Made by a program: the position numbers and the translations under genes | Origin: Diphasiastrum complanatum | Lineage: Eukaryota > Streptophyta > Lycopodiopsida > Lycopodiales > Lycopodiaceae | DNA length: 64,000 nt | NCBI GenBank assembly: GCA_029204225.1 | Contig: CM055106.1 | Coordinates: forward strand, 51,095,325-51,159,324 | Direction of reading: 5' to 3' | The notes under the pieces: model-generated | Database searches by the model: none | Seen by the model: the letters and a program-made list of their open reading frames with translations, nothing else | What the model was told of the DNA's origin: nothing | Shown here: positions 24,425 through 34,474 of the stretch, one piece after another | Position numbering within the stretch: position 1 is the stretch's first letter | Layout: each line of letters opens with the position of its first letter

Positions 24425-25430
24425 ATGATGGCAAGGACCAAATTCACTACCCATGCCATAACCACTATACAACCATCCCGTGCCCGTGTTCCCCCTGGAA
24501 CTGGCCGTAGACGTGACAGAAACCAGGTCTGTCTGAGGAAGATTAGGAAATTCCAAAGATCAACTGAACTGTTGAGCCCTAGAGCTCCTTTCGGCCGATC
24601 TGTAAGGAATGTCACTCTGTCACTTGGGATAAATGTTTGTTTTGCTATGACAGCCATGCAGGTCTTATAGGGTGCTGCAGAAAATTTTTTGTCCTAGTTT
24701 TTTGAGGATACCTGTCTTTTGGCAGTGCATGGTAAGCGTGTCACCATCATGCCAAAAGATTTCGTCATTCTCAAAAGACTTTGGGACCGTTATTCTGGTC
24801 TGCATGTTGATAACTCCAGCACCTCCAAAGACCTACCTCTGGATAGAACCAACTTGCCGACTACCTCTAGGAGTTAGAGGAAGCAGTCTGTCCCCAAGAA
24901 GACTGGATCTCGAAGGCCAGATGTTTTCCTTCCTCCTAGAGTTATCCCGGCCAAGAGACTCCGGATCGTCTTGAGCTTTAAGTCAGATGCTGGAGAATCT
25001 GATTCAGATCGAGAATCATCACCCCTTCTTCCTATTGTTATTCGTCCAACTCCTCAGCGGGTTTCTTCACCAAAAGTGTTGATTACCCAAAAGGAGCTCG
25101 ACAAATATTGTATCTACTTCTTTTTCTGCTCCTGTACATAATCTTTTTGTCAGAATTCCATACGATCCTGCCCAAGTATATTTTGATTCTGACCATTATA
25201 ACTAGTTCAAGGCCTACCTAGCTAATAAAATTGATCTTCTCAGCAATTTTTTTGATTTTTTTCTTCCAGATTCATGTAAAAGCTTTAGATTAGGTCCCAA
25301 ATTATGTGCCGAGCTAAAAGATAACACTTCAGAAATTCTAGATGTAATAGTAGAAGCCGGAGGATGTTTTTTGCAGAATAGTATTAGTGCCGATTCCCAT
25401 GGTATAGTTTTTGTTGTTAGTGAGCAATAA
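24425..25430 (+). pseudogene. Histone H3-fold pseudogene with long C-terminal extension
   Basis: One frame from ATG 24425/24428 to about 25095 reads as a full H3 core. It has MARTK at the start, LRKIRKFQRSTELL (alpha-N), APFGRSVRNV (alpha-1), GAAENFLS and FFEDT (alpha-2), and KRVTIMPKD before alpha-3. The N-tail is ~13 residues shorter than H3 and lacks K9/S10. Loop 1 has canonical H3 length, not the longer CenH3 loop. Instead of ending like H3 it continues ~105 codons (GESDSDRESSPLLPIVIRPT region). After one frameshift near 25095 it runs ~110 more codons to TAA 25428, including YDPAQVYFDSDHYN and LGPKLCAELKDNTSEILD. TAG stops at 24668, 24695 and 24875 and another near 25201 make it a pseudogene. 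Confidence 0.8.
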
Positions 25431-25694
25431 AGGCAAAAGAAGCCAATTTTGAGAAGGCTGTATATTTTATCGAATGCAGTCCTGTGACAAAATTTTATAT
25501 GATTCCATATGAAAATAAATAAGGATTGATGTTTTGTTTTTGTTGCTTTAATCTGGATTGTTGCATGTGGCATTGCTTTAGTAAGTAAGGATTGCTTTCA
25601 TAAGTATGGATTTATCCATATCTGTATTTTGGTTGTTGTAGTCGGCATTGCAGCCTGAACATTCTTTCTGTAAAGATAAATAAGAAGGGAGTAT

Positions 25695-25748
25695 CAAATT
25701 TTCTATGTGTAAAATTAAACTCAGCTATAAATACACATAGAGAATTTG
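25695..25748 (+). promoter_or_regulatory. TATA box inside a 17-bp inverted repeat
   Basis: CAAATTTTCTATGTGTA (25695-25711) and TACACATAGAGAATTTG (25732-25748) are inverted copies with one mismatch. They bracket TATAAATA at 25726-25733. The ATG of the next gene lies 16 bp beyond the repeat. Confidence 0.6.
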
Positions 25749-25763
25749 ATTCTCTACTTCATG

Positions 25764-26501
25764 ATGTCGTTCGGGAAATACCGACAACGACAACCTCAAT
25801 TGGAGAGATAACCATTAGATCTCTCAGGGTATATTCAATTTATCTCTGATATGCATGTATTCTTTTTTTAGTTCAAATCTATCATCATATTATAAATAAA
25901 TTTTCTATCATAATATTACTAATTTTTGTTCTATATATGCAGTGTGTACATCAAAAGGACACTTTTAGTTGTGCATTGTTCGTTCTGTACAATACGAAGC
26001 TATTTTTTGAGTGGTATAGTTTACAAGTGGATGTAGATATTGAAAATGTAATATTCTGCTCATTTGTAGTTCCTTTCATTTTGATTCATATTTTTTTACT
26101 ATCATTGTTTGTAATTTGCTGATTCTCATGTTTTGTGATGACAGTTCACTCTTGAGCTGTATACTCCTGATGATGTATATAGATTTTGGCAAGAGTTGGT
26201 CAGAACCTATGCCCAGAATGGTGTAAGCGTTGCACCTGAGATCGAGGGCCCTCAAAAACAAGCTGCTCCTGTCTTAACAGCCTTTCAGGTTGCTCAGGAT
26301 GCAGATCTTATTATATATGATCAAAAAAGAATAGAAGTCCTTTCTAATACAGAGGAAGGCTCTATTATAGTAGAGAGTCCTCTTGTCTTAAAAGGCATTG
26401 AGGCCCTTCCCAAAATAGAGGAAGACGAGATTATAGAAGGAGTTGTTCCCTTATCAGTTCCTAATACTGATAAAAAAAATATAACTAAATTGACTGAATA
26501 G
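25764..26501 (+). pseudogene. Three-exon gene, unknown function, one in-frame stop
   Basis: Exons 25764-25856, 25943-26047 and 26145-26501 join in phase 0 with GT-AG borders (ATGCAG and GATGACAG acceptors) to give about 184 codons. The start reads MSFGKYRQRQPQLER, then TAA at 25809-25811 (one transition from CAA), then PLDLSGYIQFIS. Exon 2 gives HQKDTFSCALFVLYN and LFFEWYSLQVDVDIEN. Exon 3 gives FTLELYTPDDVYRFWQEL and an acidic tail ending KKNITKLTE. The product is small, acidic and without an obvious membrane segment. I could not assign a family. The single stop may mean recent inactivation. Confidence 0.55.
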
Positions 26502-26970
26502 AGATCTATTTGTAAATAGAGATACATTAAAAAAAAAAAGGATACAAACATTTTACATGTAAACAACCCGTTTATGGATTTTTTTTAATTGATATCAATA
26601 TAGATTCTTACAATCAGGTTGTGTCCATAGTGTAATACTGGAATGCAATTTTCTATATTGATAAAAAGACATGATGATTGACATGTATTTGCTGATAGTG
26701 AATATCAATGTTCTTCCATAAGTTGGATTGTTTCGCCAATATCTCTACATTTGATTGAGTTTACCATTGAAAATGAATCTAAAGTTTGAAAGTACATCAT
26801 CTTGTAGGAGCAATAGTTCCTGTCTGATGTAATTTAGACTTCAATCTTCTTCCACCTCAACACACATCAAAACGACATCATTGTATATAATTTCAATATT
26901 TTTTTGTTTTGAATGTCCACTAGCTTCCAAGTCTCGATCGAGTGGCACCCATTTACCTTTATTTTTTTTT

Positions 26971-27690
26971 TCATCTTTGATAATGGAAGCATAAGCTCAA
27001 CATTTGTTTTTCAATTTGATAACGGAAGCACATGGAAGACATTTTAATTCTGCATTCTATTTTCCCATCTGATTTTTTCTCCCAGCCTTCATCCATAAGT
27101 TCAGGTAATAAACTATTTGATAAATTTTTGTATACAAACATCGTTGGGGTTTTGTGTACATTGACACTTGAAAAGAAATCCACAAATATATCCAAGGAAA
27201 TAAACCAACTCAATTTGACTGTTTTTGATCCCACGCTCATTTTTAATGAATTTTTTACATCATTATATATCTTGCAATGAAATGATTCTGAAACTATAGC
27301 ATTTGGTGCAATCCATTCATCACTTTCAAAACTAGGTAATGGAATTGGTACTATTTGTCCAAAATTTTCTTTTGTATAAGGAATGTGCATTGATTTATGA
27401 AAAAAAATCTCACTATCAACTAGATCTTTTGCAGTTCTACCTTGATATTGCAGCTGTCCAATATCAGTGTGAATAACATCTAACACACCTGCTAAAGATC
27501 CACTCGGCTGTCATTCATTTATATTGGATGGATATAAATCTGCAAGAGAAAAATGATCAGATTAGCAAGTTTACTATTAGATATTTATGAATGACAAAAA
27601 TCTAATATCAATACTCACAGTGGTTTTTTTTTGTGATCTTGACGGTTGAATGCTTGCACATTTATCTCTGAATGCATATATACATGTTAA
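26971..27690 (-). pseudogene. Minus-strand spliced gene fragment, unknown function
   Basis: The exon from 27543 begins after TTTTTCTCTTGCAG and reads LYPSNINE, a TGA stop, then QPSGSLAGVLDVIHTDIGQL. It continues open to 26971 (171 codons from ATG 27486) with PLPSFESDEWIAPNAIVSES and NVHKTPTMFVYKNLSNSLLP. An upstream exon end with donor GTGAGTATT lies near 27619 (NVQAFNRQDHKKKP). The frame across the intron is not clean. Convergent with the plus gene ending at 26501. Not recognised. Confidence 0.4.
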
Positions 27691-27699
27691 ACTATAATT

Positions 27700-27959
27700 T
27701 CAGAAATAGATTTTCCTCCTGATGATGTTCTGAAATCCAAAATTCTGGCCTTCCAATAAGATCGAAATGATAGTTTTGACATTTCCCTTTTTCGAAATGT
27801 TCCTGTTGATGATGGATGCATCAAAACCCAAGAGATTTTTGAATATTTTCTTGACACCCATAATCCATTATCATCTGTCTCATTGAATAGAAGCACAGAG
27901 TCGATTGAGGAGCACGACTTTCTTGATGGCGCCATTCGTAATGTGCATGCAAAAATATG
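27700..27959 (+). pseudogene. Plus-strand exon fragment, unknown function
   Basis: After ACTATAATTTCAG the plus strand reads SEIDFPPDDVLKSKILAFQ, one TAA, then DISLFRNVPVDDGCIKTQE, IFEYFLDTHNPLSS and EEHDFLDGAIRNVHAKI to TGA at 27957. The composition (acidic, PPDD, aromatic spacing) is more protein-like than the reverse frame over the same bases. Partner exons were not found. Confidence 0.35.
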
Positions 27960-28420
27960 AAACAATGAACTATGAATCTGAAAATTTGCGTAGACAAAAA
28001 TCCATGAATATGAGAAAATGTGTTGGCGTAAATTTGAAATATTGATCTATTTGGCGTCATGAATTAACTCTGGTTAACCTTGTTAACCATAATTTGACAA
28101 TGCATATACATTAATGGTACATCAATTTTCTCATCTCAACCATCTGTCATATTCATTTTCAATATTTTTGGGTCTTTTCGGGTAGTGATGAGCTGGAAGG
28201 ACAGGCCTCATCAACCAATTGCATTTCCACATGTTGCCTGACAAAACAAAAATATTTTAAAAGTTTTTATTTTATTTATATTTGGAAAACTCTACATTAC
28301 GTAAAACCCCGATTTCAAGGTTTCAATTGGTCCACATGGCAACGAAAATAAGAAAAAAAATAAAAAAAACATCTTTTTCAAAGGCCCTCTTCGGGCTCTA
28401 AGTTTCTCTAATGTATATCA
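27960..28420. other. AT-rich intergenic stretch, nothing recognised
   Basis: About 460 bp without a convincing exon, LTR end, PBS or repeat unit. Confidence 0.6.
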
Positions 28421-28963
28421 TTGATTAGGAGTCTAGGTTTGACAAAAAAAAGTACTTCAATTATTCTTATGTTGAAGGTACTATGTATTCTTTTCATGGC
28501 TTCTAATATTCGAGATTCTTCTATTTCTTATGATGCAACTATCAAGAGGGAGATTGCTAACTTTTGTGGTGTGATCATTAAGAGGGAGTCTTGTGAAGGA
28601 AAGGGCAAAGGAAGAGTGACTCTTGGGAAGATCCAAGGCATGGATCTTACATCTATTCATCAACTCAAAGGATGTTATGATTGTGGTGGAATGTTCATGC
28701 ATGATCAAGATGGCAAAAGGTTGAATGAAGAAGACTACATGGAGCAACTCAAGTGGCAATTTCTTCAAGGCAAGGAAGATCTCATTGGTGAGCTCATTGA
28801 GGTTTGGTTTGAAATCAAATGGGCTAGTTTGATTAGGTTTGATACTCGACTTCATCTATTCCACTTCATGTTGGATAGAATTGTAGAAAATTATCTTTTG
28901 GTTTATGATGGTGACATTGTTTTCTCTAACTATAGTGAAAGGTTAAAATCAAGCAATGATTAG
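28421..28963 (+). CDS. 180-codon ORF, unknown
   Basis: Open from 28421; a more natural start is ATG 28496 (MASNIRDSSISYDATIKREI). Contains GCYDCGGMFMHDQDGKRLNE and WQFLQGKEDLIGELIEVWFE, and ends SERLKSSND. There is one CX2C pair only. The same frame can be followed past the stop for about 45 codons (DVNHVFEREYIQRF), so the gene is likely truncated. No family assigned; a retroelement-associated ORF is possible. Confidence 0.4.
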   Translation: MIRSLGLTKKSTSIILMLKVLCILFMASNIRDSSISYDATIKREIANFCGVIIKRESCEGKGKGRVTLGKIQGMDLTSIHQLKGCYDCGGMFMHDQDGKRLNEEDYMEQLKWQFLQGKEDLIGELIEVWFEIKWASLIRFDTRLHLFHFMLDRIVENYLLVYDGDIVFSNYSERLKSSND

Positions 28964-29222
28964 ATCTTGTGGGATGTTAATCATGTGTTTGAGAGGGAGT
29001 ATATTCAGAGGTTCAGATCTGAAGATGTTTATAAATGCAAAGTCCTTGATGTTTTATTGGAAGATTAAGATGTTGATCTTGAATTGCTTCATCAACACCA
29101 AGAGGCAATAGCAATTGGAAGCTAGTCAAAAGCATCAAAGGGGACCCACATGGGCAAAGCATTTTGGATCTATTTTTACAGGTTCTTGAAGGTTCAAGTA
29201 AGGTTCTTGGAGCATCAAGAAA

Positions 29223-29690
29223 GTGTCCTTTTGCTCTACCTTGTTTAATCTCATGTATGAACATTGTCATGTCAATGTGTTGGAATTGTCAAAATTCAAT
29301 GAAACTACTTCCATAGTTTTTCATCATTTGGATCTTGGAGATGGAATAGTTATCATTTCTGGTTTTTATGATCAGGTACATGCATTCATTCAAATCTTGA
29401 AAGATATTGAAGTGGTCAATATGTTTACTTTTGAGCAAAGTACAAGATCTAGCATCCTAGTGTTGGCAAATTGGCAAATTGTTGACAATGTAGGATCAAG
29501 GGTTGTATGCAAATCTTGTGGAGATACTTCAAGTATTTCAAGTTCAAGTTTTGATCATTCAAATGGAGTAGAGAACACATCATTTTGGCATTCATTCACT
29601 CAAGGGATTTCATGGATTGGAGATCTACAAAGGCAAGGCGGTGATGGAGGTTCATTCATGGAGATACATGGTTCATTCACTATGGCATAG
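29223..29690 (+). CDS. 155-codon ORF, unknown
   Basis: Reads EHCHVNVLELSKFNETTSIV, HHLDLGDGIVIISGFYDQ, SCGDTSSISSSSFDHSNG and ends IHGSFTMA. It lies downstream of the 28421 ORF on the same strand, separated by ~260 bp with stops. Both may be pieces of one decayed gene. Not recognised. Confidence 0.3.
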   Translation: MSFCSTLFNLMYEHCHVNVLELSKFNETTSIVFHHLDLGDGIVIISGFYDQVHAFIQILKDIEVVNMFTFEQSTRSSILVLANWQIVDNVGSRVVCKSCGDTSSISSSSFDHSNGVENTSFWHSFTQGISWIGDLQRQGGDGGSFMEIHGSFTMA

Positions 29691-29820
29691 TGGAATGTGG
29701 AGGAGGCATGCAGACACTTGTTTGCTGCTGTTTTATAGAGAATTCAATGGTGGATACATGGAGTGTCAAAAATGGTGAACTCCTGCAACTTTGTTGCAAC
29801 ACGAACACGAAGCGAAAGTC

Positions 29821-30161
29821 GAACGAGAACAATTCGTGAAAGTCAACATCCCTTGACTTGAAGCACGAGCGATTTGGGAATCATTTGTAAGTAATAAACA
29901 TACTTCCAGGACCGCAAACCACAAAGGGACGCAAAACAAAAGAATACGAAAGAGACGAAAAGAACGAAAGCAAATGAAGGAAACGAAACAAACAAAGGGG
30001 AATCTTTTGCGCTACCAGTTGGGAGCTCAACGGGCTTGGAGTCGTAAAGAACGAGAACAATCGTGAAAGTCAACGTCCCTTGACTCCAAGAAAATGATTT
30101 GTAATCATTCGTGAATCGTAAACATACCTCCAGGACTGCAAACCGCAAAGGGACGCAAAAC
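29821..30161 (-). repeat. ~110-bp duplicated ACGAA-rich unit
   Basis: 29821-29937 and 30050-30161 are two direct copies (GAACGAGAACAA...GTCAACRTCCCTTGACT...GGGACGCAAAAC). The spacer 30001-30050 (reverse complement CGACTCCAAGCCCGTTGAG) resembles 31531-31556. Probably part of an LTR on the minus strand, fused to the family E LTR at about 30165. Confidence 0.6.
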
Positions 30162-30686
30162 ATGCTACCTTTGATACACATGAACTTGACAAAGCATTCA
30201 TAAGACAAAAGAAACTAATAAAAGGTACTAATGGTAGCCAAAAATAATAGCAAATGGGCCTTACTACCTAAGACCATACACAATAGCTTGAAGACAATAC
30301 ACAAAGCAATGCTCTCAATGGAGGAAGAAACTGTGACAATGATCTTTTGATCTCTCTCAACAATACAATAAGTCTCTCCAACCTATTCTCCACGAATTTT
30401 AGCCTAATATAGTGAGAGAGATGACTCTCTCTCCTCTCTCTAGAACTTAGGACCCAATTTTAGGGCAGTGGCCTAAAATAGTTAATTTTGGCTTATATGT
30501 CCACGTAACATGATTTTGGTGTCATTTCAAAGGTCCTGAAGTTTGAGACTTCTTAAATATGAAATATATACTAAAATAAAAGTATCTAGGCCTCTTTCAC
30601 ACGTGTGAAAGGTTAGATCCAAAACTATGTACAAAAATTGCCAATTTAGGCCTCAAACTAGCTAGGAAATGTTGACAATTTTCACA
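30155..30686 (-). repeat. Family E LTR, minus strand (3' LTR, chimeric end)
   Basis: Matches the reverse complement of 12039-12597. On the minus strand it starts TGTGAAAATTG at 30686, directly preceded by a polypurine stretch GAAGAGGGAG (30687-30696), as expected of a 3' LTR. Similarity to the plus copy stops at about 30155-30165, where ACGAA-rich sequence takes over. Carries the palindrome CTTTCACACGTGTGAAAG at 30594-30611. Confidence 0.7.
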
Positions 30687-30834
30687 CTCCCTCTTCAACT
30701 TAACTTGCTAGTTTTACAACACTACTTTGCTCCAACCTAAGAATGATCTCCATCATGATAATAGATCTCTTCTCAAGTGTTCTAATTGTACAATATGAAG
30801 TACAACATAATTGATATAGATAATAGTGTCCATA

Positions 30835-31401
30835 TAGGATGCTTCACTCTACAGTCCACAACCACACACAAAGGGAGGGAAGGGCAAGATCATAAATGTA
30901 TCACTCAAGAAACAAGCATGATCAAGGAGCTCAATGGATGAACCAAACTCGTGAAGGCTCTTCTCATTTCAGCATGGAGTTGATACAATTCACAAAAAGC
31001 TCCTCTACTCAAAGAGGGAGTCTCTTAAATAAGCAAGAGAGCTCCTTAGGTGGCATCCTAGTGAAATTTCCACATTTCACAAATTACAAGTGGAATAATG
31101 CTCTCCACTAGAGGTCACCATCAAAAGGTGGCTCACTCTACTTTCTTTAAGAGGGGTCTACCTGCATTTATTACATTTTCCTAGAAATACTAGTTCCTAC
31201 ATGGTCATTCCATCTTCCGGGATTCACCAGGAGGCTTACATAGTTCTTGCTTGTCATTCCTAACTAGCATTTCTCGGCTCTTATACTCAGCTCTCAGTCT
31301 TTGTTCGTCTCGTCATCTCAGAGACCTCCTCGGTCTAAGGTGAGAGGTGCTCTTGAGTTGCTCTGTCTGAGTACCTTGGGGATTCGTCAGAATCAGCCAA
31401 C
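30835..31401 (-). repeat. Family G LTR-like copy, minus strand
   Basis: Reverse complement matches 14308-14870 from TTGTTGGCTGATTC, including the TTATTTAAGAG TATA-like stretch. It lies only ~140 bp from the polypurine tract of the family E LTR. Confidence 0.7.
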
Positions 31402-31622
31402 AAGAAAGAATAGTTTATATCTCCACTGTGTGGAGTTTACAAGATGGCTAAACGCAGAATCACAAGACTAGTTAACGCTAATCAACTAATCAGTTACTCT
31501 TTATCATTGCCACTCGTTTCATCTTGGCATGAAGTCTACGACTCCAAGCCCGTTAAGCTGCCAGTTGGCAGCGTGAAAGATTCTCCTTCGTGTGTTTCGT
31601 TTTCTTTTGTTCTTTTCGTTTT

Positions 31623-31824
31623 CGAAGGAATAGTCACTACCTCAATATATAGAGAGTAGGATCATTTGCATGAGCCCATGCAATCCCCATGCAGGTCAAC
31701 TATAAATAGGTCATAGCTCTGCATGAAGAGCTGTGACCTATTTATAGTTGACCTGCATGGGGATTGCATGGGCTTATGCACAGGATCCTACTCTCTATAT
31801 ATTGAGGTAGTGATTATTCCTTCG
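31623..31824. repeat. 202-bp near-perfect palindrome
   Basis: Two ~100-bp arms, centred between 31723 and 31724 on CATG, differ at only a few positions and have no spacer. Each arm carries CCCATGCAATCCCCATGCAG and TATAAATAGG (on opposite strands). The outermost bases are CGAAGGAA/TTCCTTCG. It lies ~180 bp upstream of a retroelement PBS, so it may include LTR promoter sequence duplicated head to head. Confidence 0.9.
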
Positions 31825-32007
31825 ACAATTTTGGTATAGGTTACCCATTGAGATCTTCTCCTCTTGCTATCACATGGCATGGCTTGGGGGCTAGATCCAG
31901 GAGGATTCTCCAAGAGTGATCTAGGATTGGTTGGGCGGTTTTGCTCCATAGTCTCTCTTGTGTTTTTCTATCCTCATCTTAGGGGTCTTCCTTGGTGGTC
32001 TTCACAT

Positions 32008-32019
32008 TGGTATCAGAGC
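32008..32019 (+). promoter_or_regulatory. Primer binding site, initiator-Met tRNA
   Basis: TGGTATCAGAGC, exact consensus, one base after TTCACA (end 32006), which would be the end of an LTR covering at least 31825-32006. No gag ORF is recognisable downstream; the leader to about 32160 leads into AT-rich sequence. Confidence 0.85.
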
Positions 32020-32159
32020 CCGACTAAGATGCGGTCATGGATGGGATGGAGACAAGTTCTACATCAAAGCGGATTTGGAATGCACTTGGATTCACATCCC
32101 GATTGGAGTGTTGTTTTTTTTCAAGGGATATTGGGTTTGGATTCACTAATTCTTGTGTG

Positions 32160-34400
32160 AATCATGCTCTTAAAACTTGGTGGTAGAGTGCTCTTCTCCT
32201 TGTTTAATTTTATTGGAGATGCTGTGGATTAGTGTGAAATTCATTCTTATTTTTTCTGATGTCTTGAGAATGGTTCCATTCGAAGTAGAATAATCTGCAT
32301 GAGTAGATCCACTTTTTTGTCTAAATCTATTTTTTGGATTGAACAATTTGCATAAATCCATAATGTTTGGACAGTTTAGATTCAAATTAGTAGCAGATGT
32401 TTGCTGATAGATTGATGAAGAATATGAGATTGTTGTCAAATTGAACAAAACGATAAGAAATTACTACGAGAGTTAAATGAAAAAGCCAAATAAATGTAAA
32501 GCAACATATACTTTTACTCTGACAAATGACGAATGTAGAGGACGCCATCATTGTAGCAAACAAACAAGAAAATGCAGCGAGCTCTCAGCCCTGCAAAAAG
32601 TTTTCACCTATGCTCAACATAGGGTTTAGGGTTTATGGTTTAGGTTTTCTTTACACAGAATCTTTAATTTACATAGGAAAAAGATTGTATATAAACAAAA
32701 AGATTCTTCTATCCCAAGCATAGCAAAAAATTTTTTTGCTATGCTCGACATAGCAATTTTAAAAAAATCTCGTGTAACCAAGCAAAGGGATCGAGAATTC
32801 TTAAGATTTGCCAATATGTTGTTTGTTTAGAAATGTCTACATTATGGAAGATCGAGTTACTCTGTCGACAAAAACAACGAAAGCCCATTTTGAATCCTAT
32901 GTTGAGCATAGGACTCAAAATGCTCCTTCGCTGAGTCCAAGGCTGAGCATAGGTCTCAAAATGCTCCCTCATTGAGTCCTACACTTTATTGACAACTTCA
33001 TCAACAAAAATGGTCCTAGATTCAACATTTCGGTGATCATCACGGAAATGTTGAACATAGCTACGCTTTGTTGACAAAGTTGTTGACAAAAGCAATGAAG
33101 GCCCATAAAGTTTCTCTTGTTATGCTCAACATAGCCAAAGTTTCTATTGCTATGTTCAGTATAGCAAGAGAAAGTACTTGAAAGTTTTGAAAACTTAATA
33201 AATAAAATAAATAAATAATTAAAAAGCAAAAAAACAAAAATTTAAAATAAAAAATTCTAAATATTAAAAATTAAAATATCAAAAAAATCATGAAAATTAA
33301 ATATTAATTTTTTTTAAATACTATAAATACTAAAAATTAAAAAATTAAAAAATTGAAAACTAAAAAAATAAATAAATTTTATAAATTTACATATTTATAT
33401 TGAATATTAAGATAGAAATTTTTAAAAAAAATTAAAAACTAAAACATAAGAGTAATTTGATAATTCACAACAAATGTGGAGTGTGTTGCAAATAATTTTT
33501 TGAAGAATGAAGAAAGGTAATATGTGAGCTCAAAAAATAATAGGAAAACTGTGAAAGCTGCAAAAATAAAGTGGTGTGTAATCTGAATGCAATTCAAATT
33601 GGAAGTCTTGTTGCACTTCTATCTTCAAAAAATAAAACAAAACATCTATTATGGATTGCCAAAGTGCTTGAGTTCAATTAAAATAGTAATCAGACAAAAG
33701 TATTACATGTCCGTTGATTGCGTACCACTTCAACAAGTGTCTTTTTGAGAAAGTACGAATTTGAAATGTTGCAAATAGATTTGAAGGTCAAGAGAAAACG
33801 ATTGTCAAAAAATCAATTAAAGGTTGATGATTTGAATTTTGGCATTTAATTTTTAGCTAACAATGACTAATCATTTATGAAAATCAACTATAGCCATTTT
33901 GAAAAAACGACTTGAATTAATGAGACAACCAACGTCTTCAACTCGTCAACAACAGAGAGAAATTGACTTACAAGGTTTCTTGTCAATATTGCACGTTGAT
34001 TTTCGAAGAAAATATATCAACTAACTCTAATGAAAAAGACGGGTTCTCCACTTCATCAACTCAAAATGAGGGTGTTCAGAGTATGTCAAGTTCTGAATCG
34101 AGAGACATAAATGAAAATTCCTTTAAAAAAATATTTTGAAAAAATAATACATAAACAAAATTTTAGTCTTTTTGTATTTTTATGAGATTTAGATTCTCAA
34201 AAATCAAGTGTTGTCTTGAAATATTGTTCATTTTTTATCATGATGCTTTAATGACATTTTTTAAAAAACTTATAATGATCTATAAAAAACTTGTAATACT
34301 CTGCTAAAAATATGCATTTTTTTGAACTTTTCTTAGGTACAATTTAGAGATTGACTCAAAAAAATCATGATTTTGGCCTAAAAATAGGTACTCTAAAAAA
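32160..34400. other. AT-rich region with repeated quasi-palindromes, no gene
   Basis: No convincing coding sequence. 32605-33175 contains about seven copies of an imperfect palindrome like CTATGCTCAACATAG (near 32609, 32739, 32902, 32944, 33048, 33119, 33150). 32621-32643 is a short telomere-like run (GGGTTTAGGGTTTATGG). 33185-33460 is nearly pure A/T with AATAAA-type repeats. 33900-34130 has weak traces of a coding frame but too many stops to assign. Confidence 0.7.
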
Positions 34401-34474
34401 TTTAAAAAAATGTTACTCTTTTCTAGGTCAAAGTTCCAAAACAAATGTCATCGTGTTAACACAAATTCAGAAGC

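Noticed and set aside
24286-24657. Minus-strand 123-codon ORF across the H3 start
   Set aside because: Antisense shadow of the H3-like frame.
24425-24800. Calling the H3-like pseudogene CenH3
   Set aside because: Short divergent N-tail and a Pro after TELLS are CenH3-like, but loop 1 has canonical H3 length and lacks the usual CenH3 Trp region. H3-like is the safer call.
25943-26047. Ulp1-type protease exon
   Set aside because: QKDTFSCALFVLYN is loosely like a Cys-protease box, but no catalytic His/Asp context is visible.
27687-27965. Minus-strand 92-codon ORF
   Set aside because: The plus frame over the same bases is more protein-like and follows a splice acceptor; the minus ORF is taken as a shadow.
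31623-31824. MicroRNA precursor
   Set aside because: Arms are too long and too perfectly matched for a typical miRNA; a young inverted repeat is the simpler reading.
32621-32643. Interstitial telomere array
   Set aside because: Only about two TTTAGGG-like units; chance is sufficient in this sequence.
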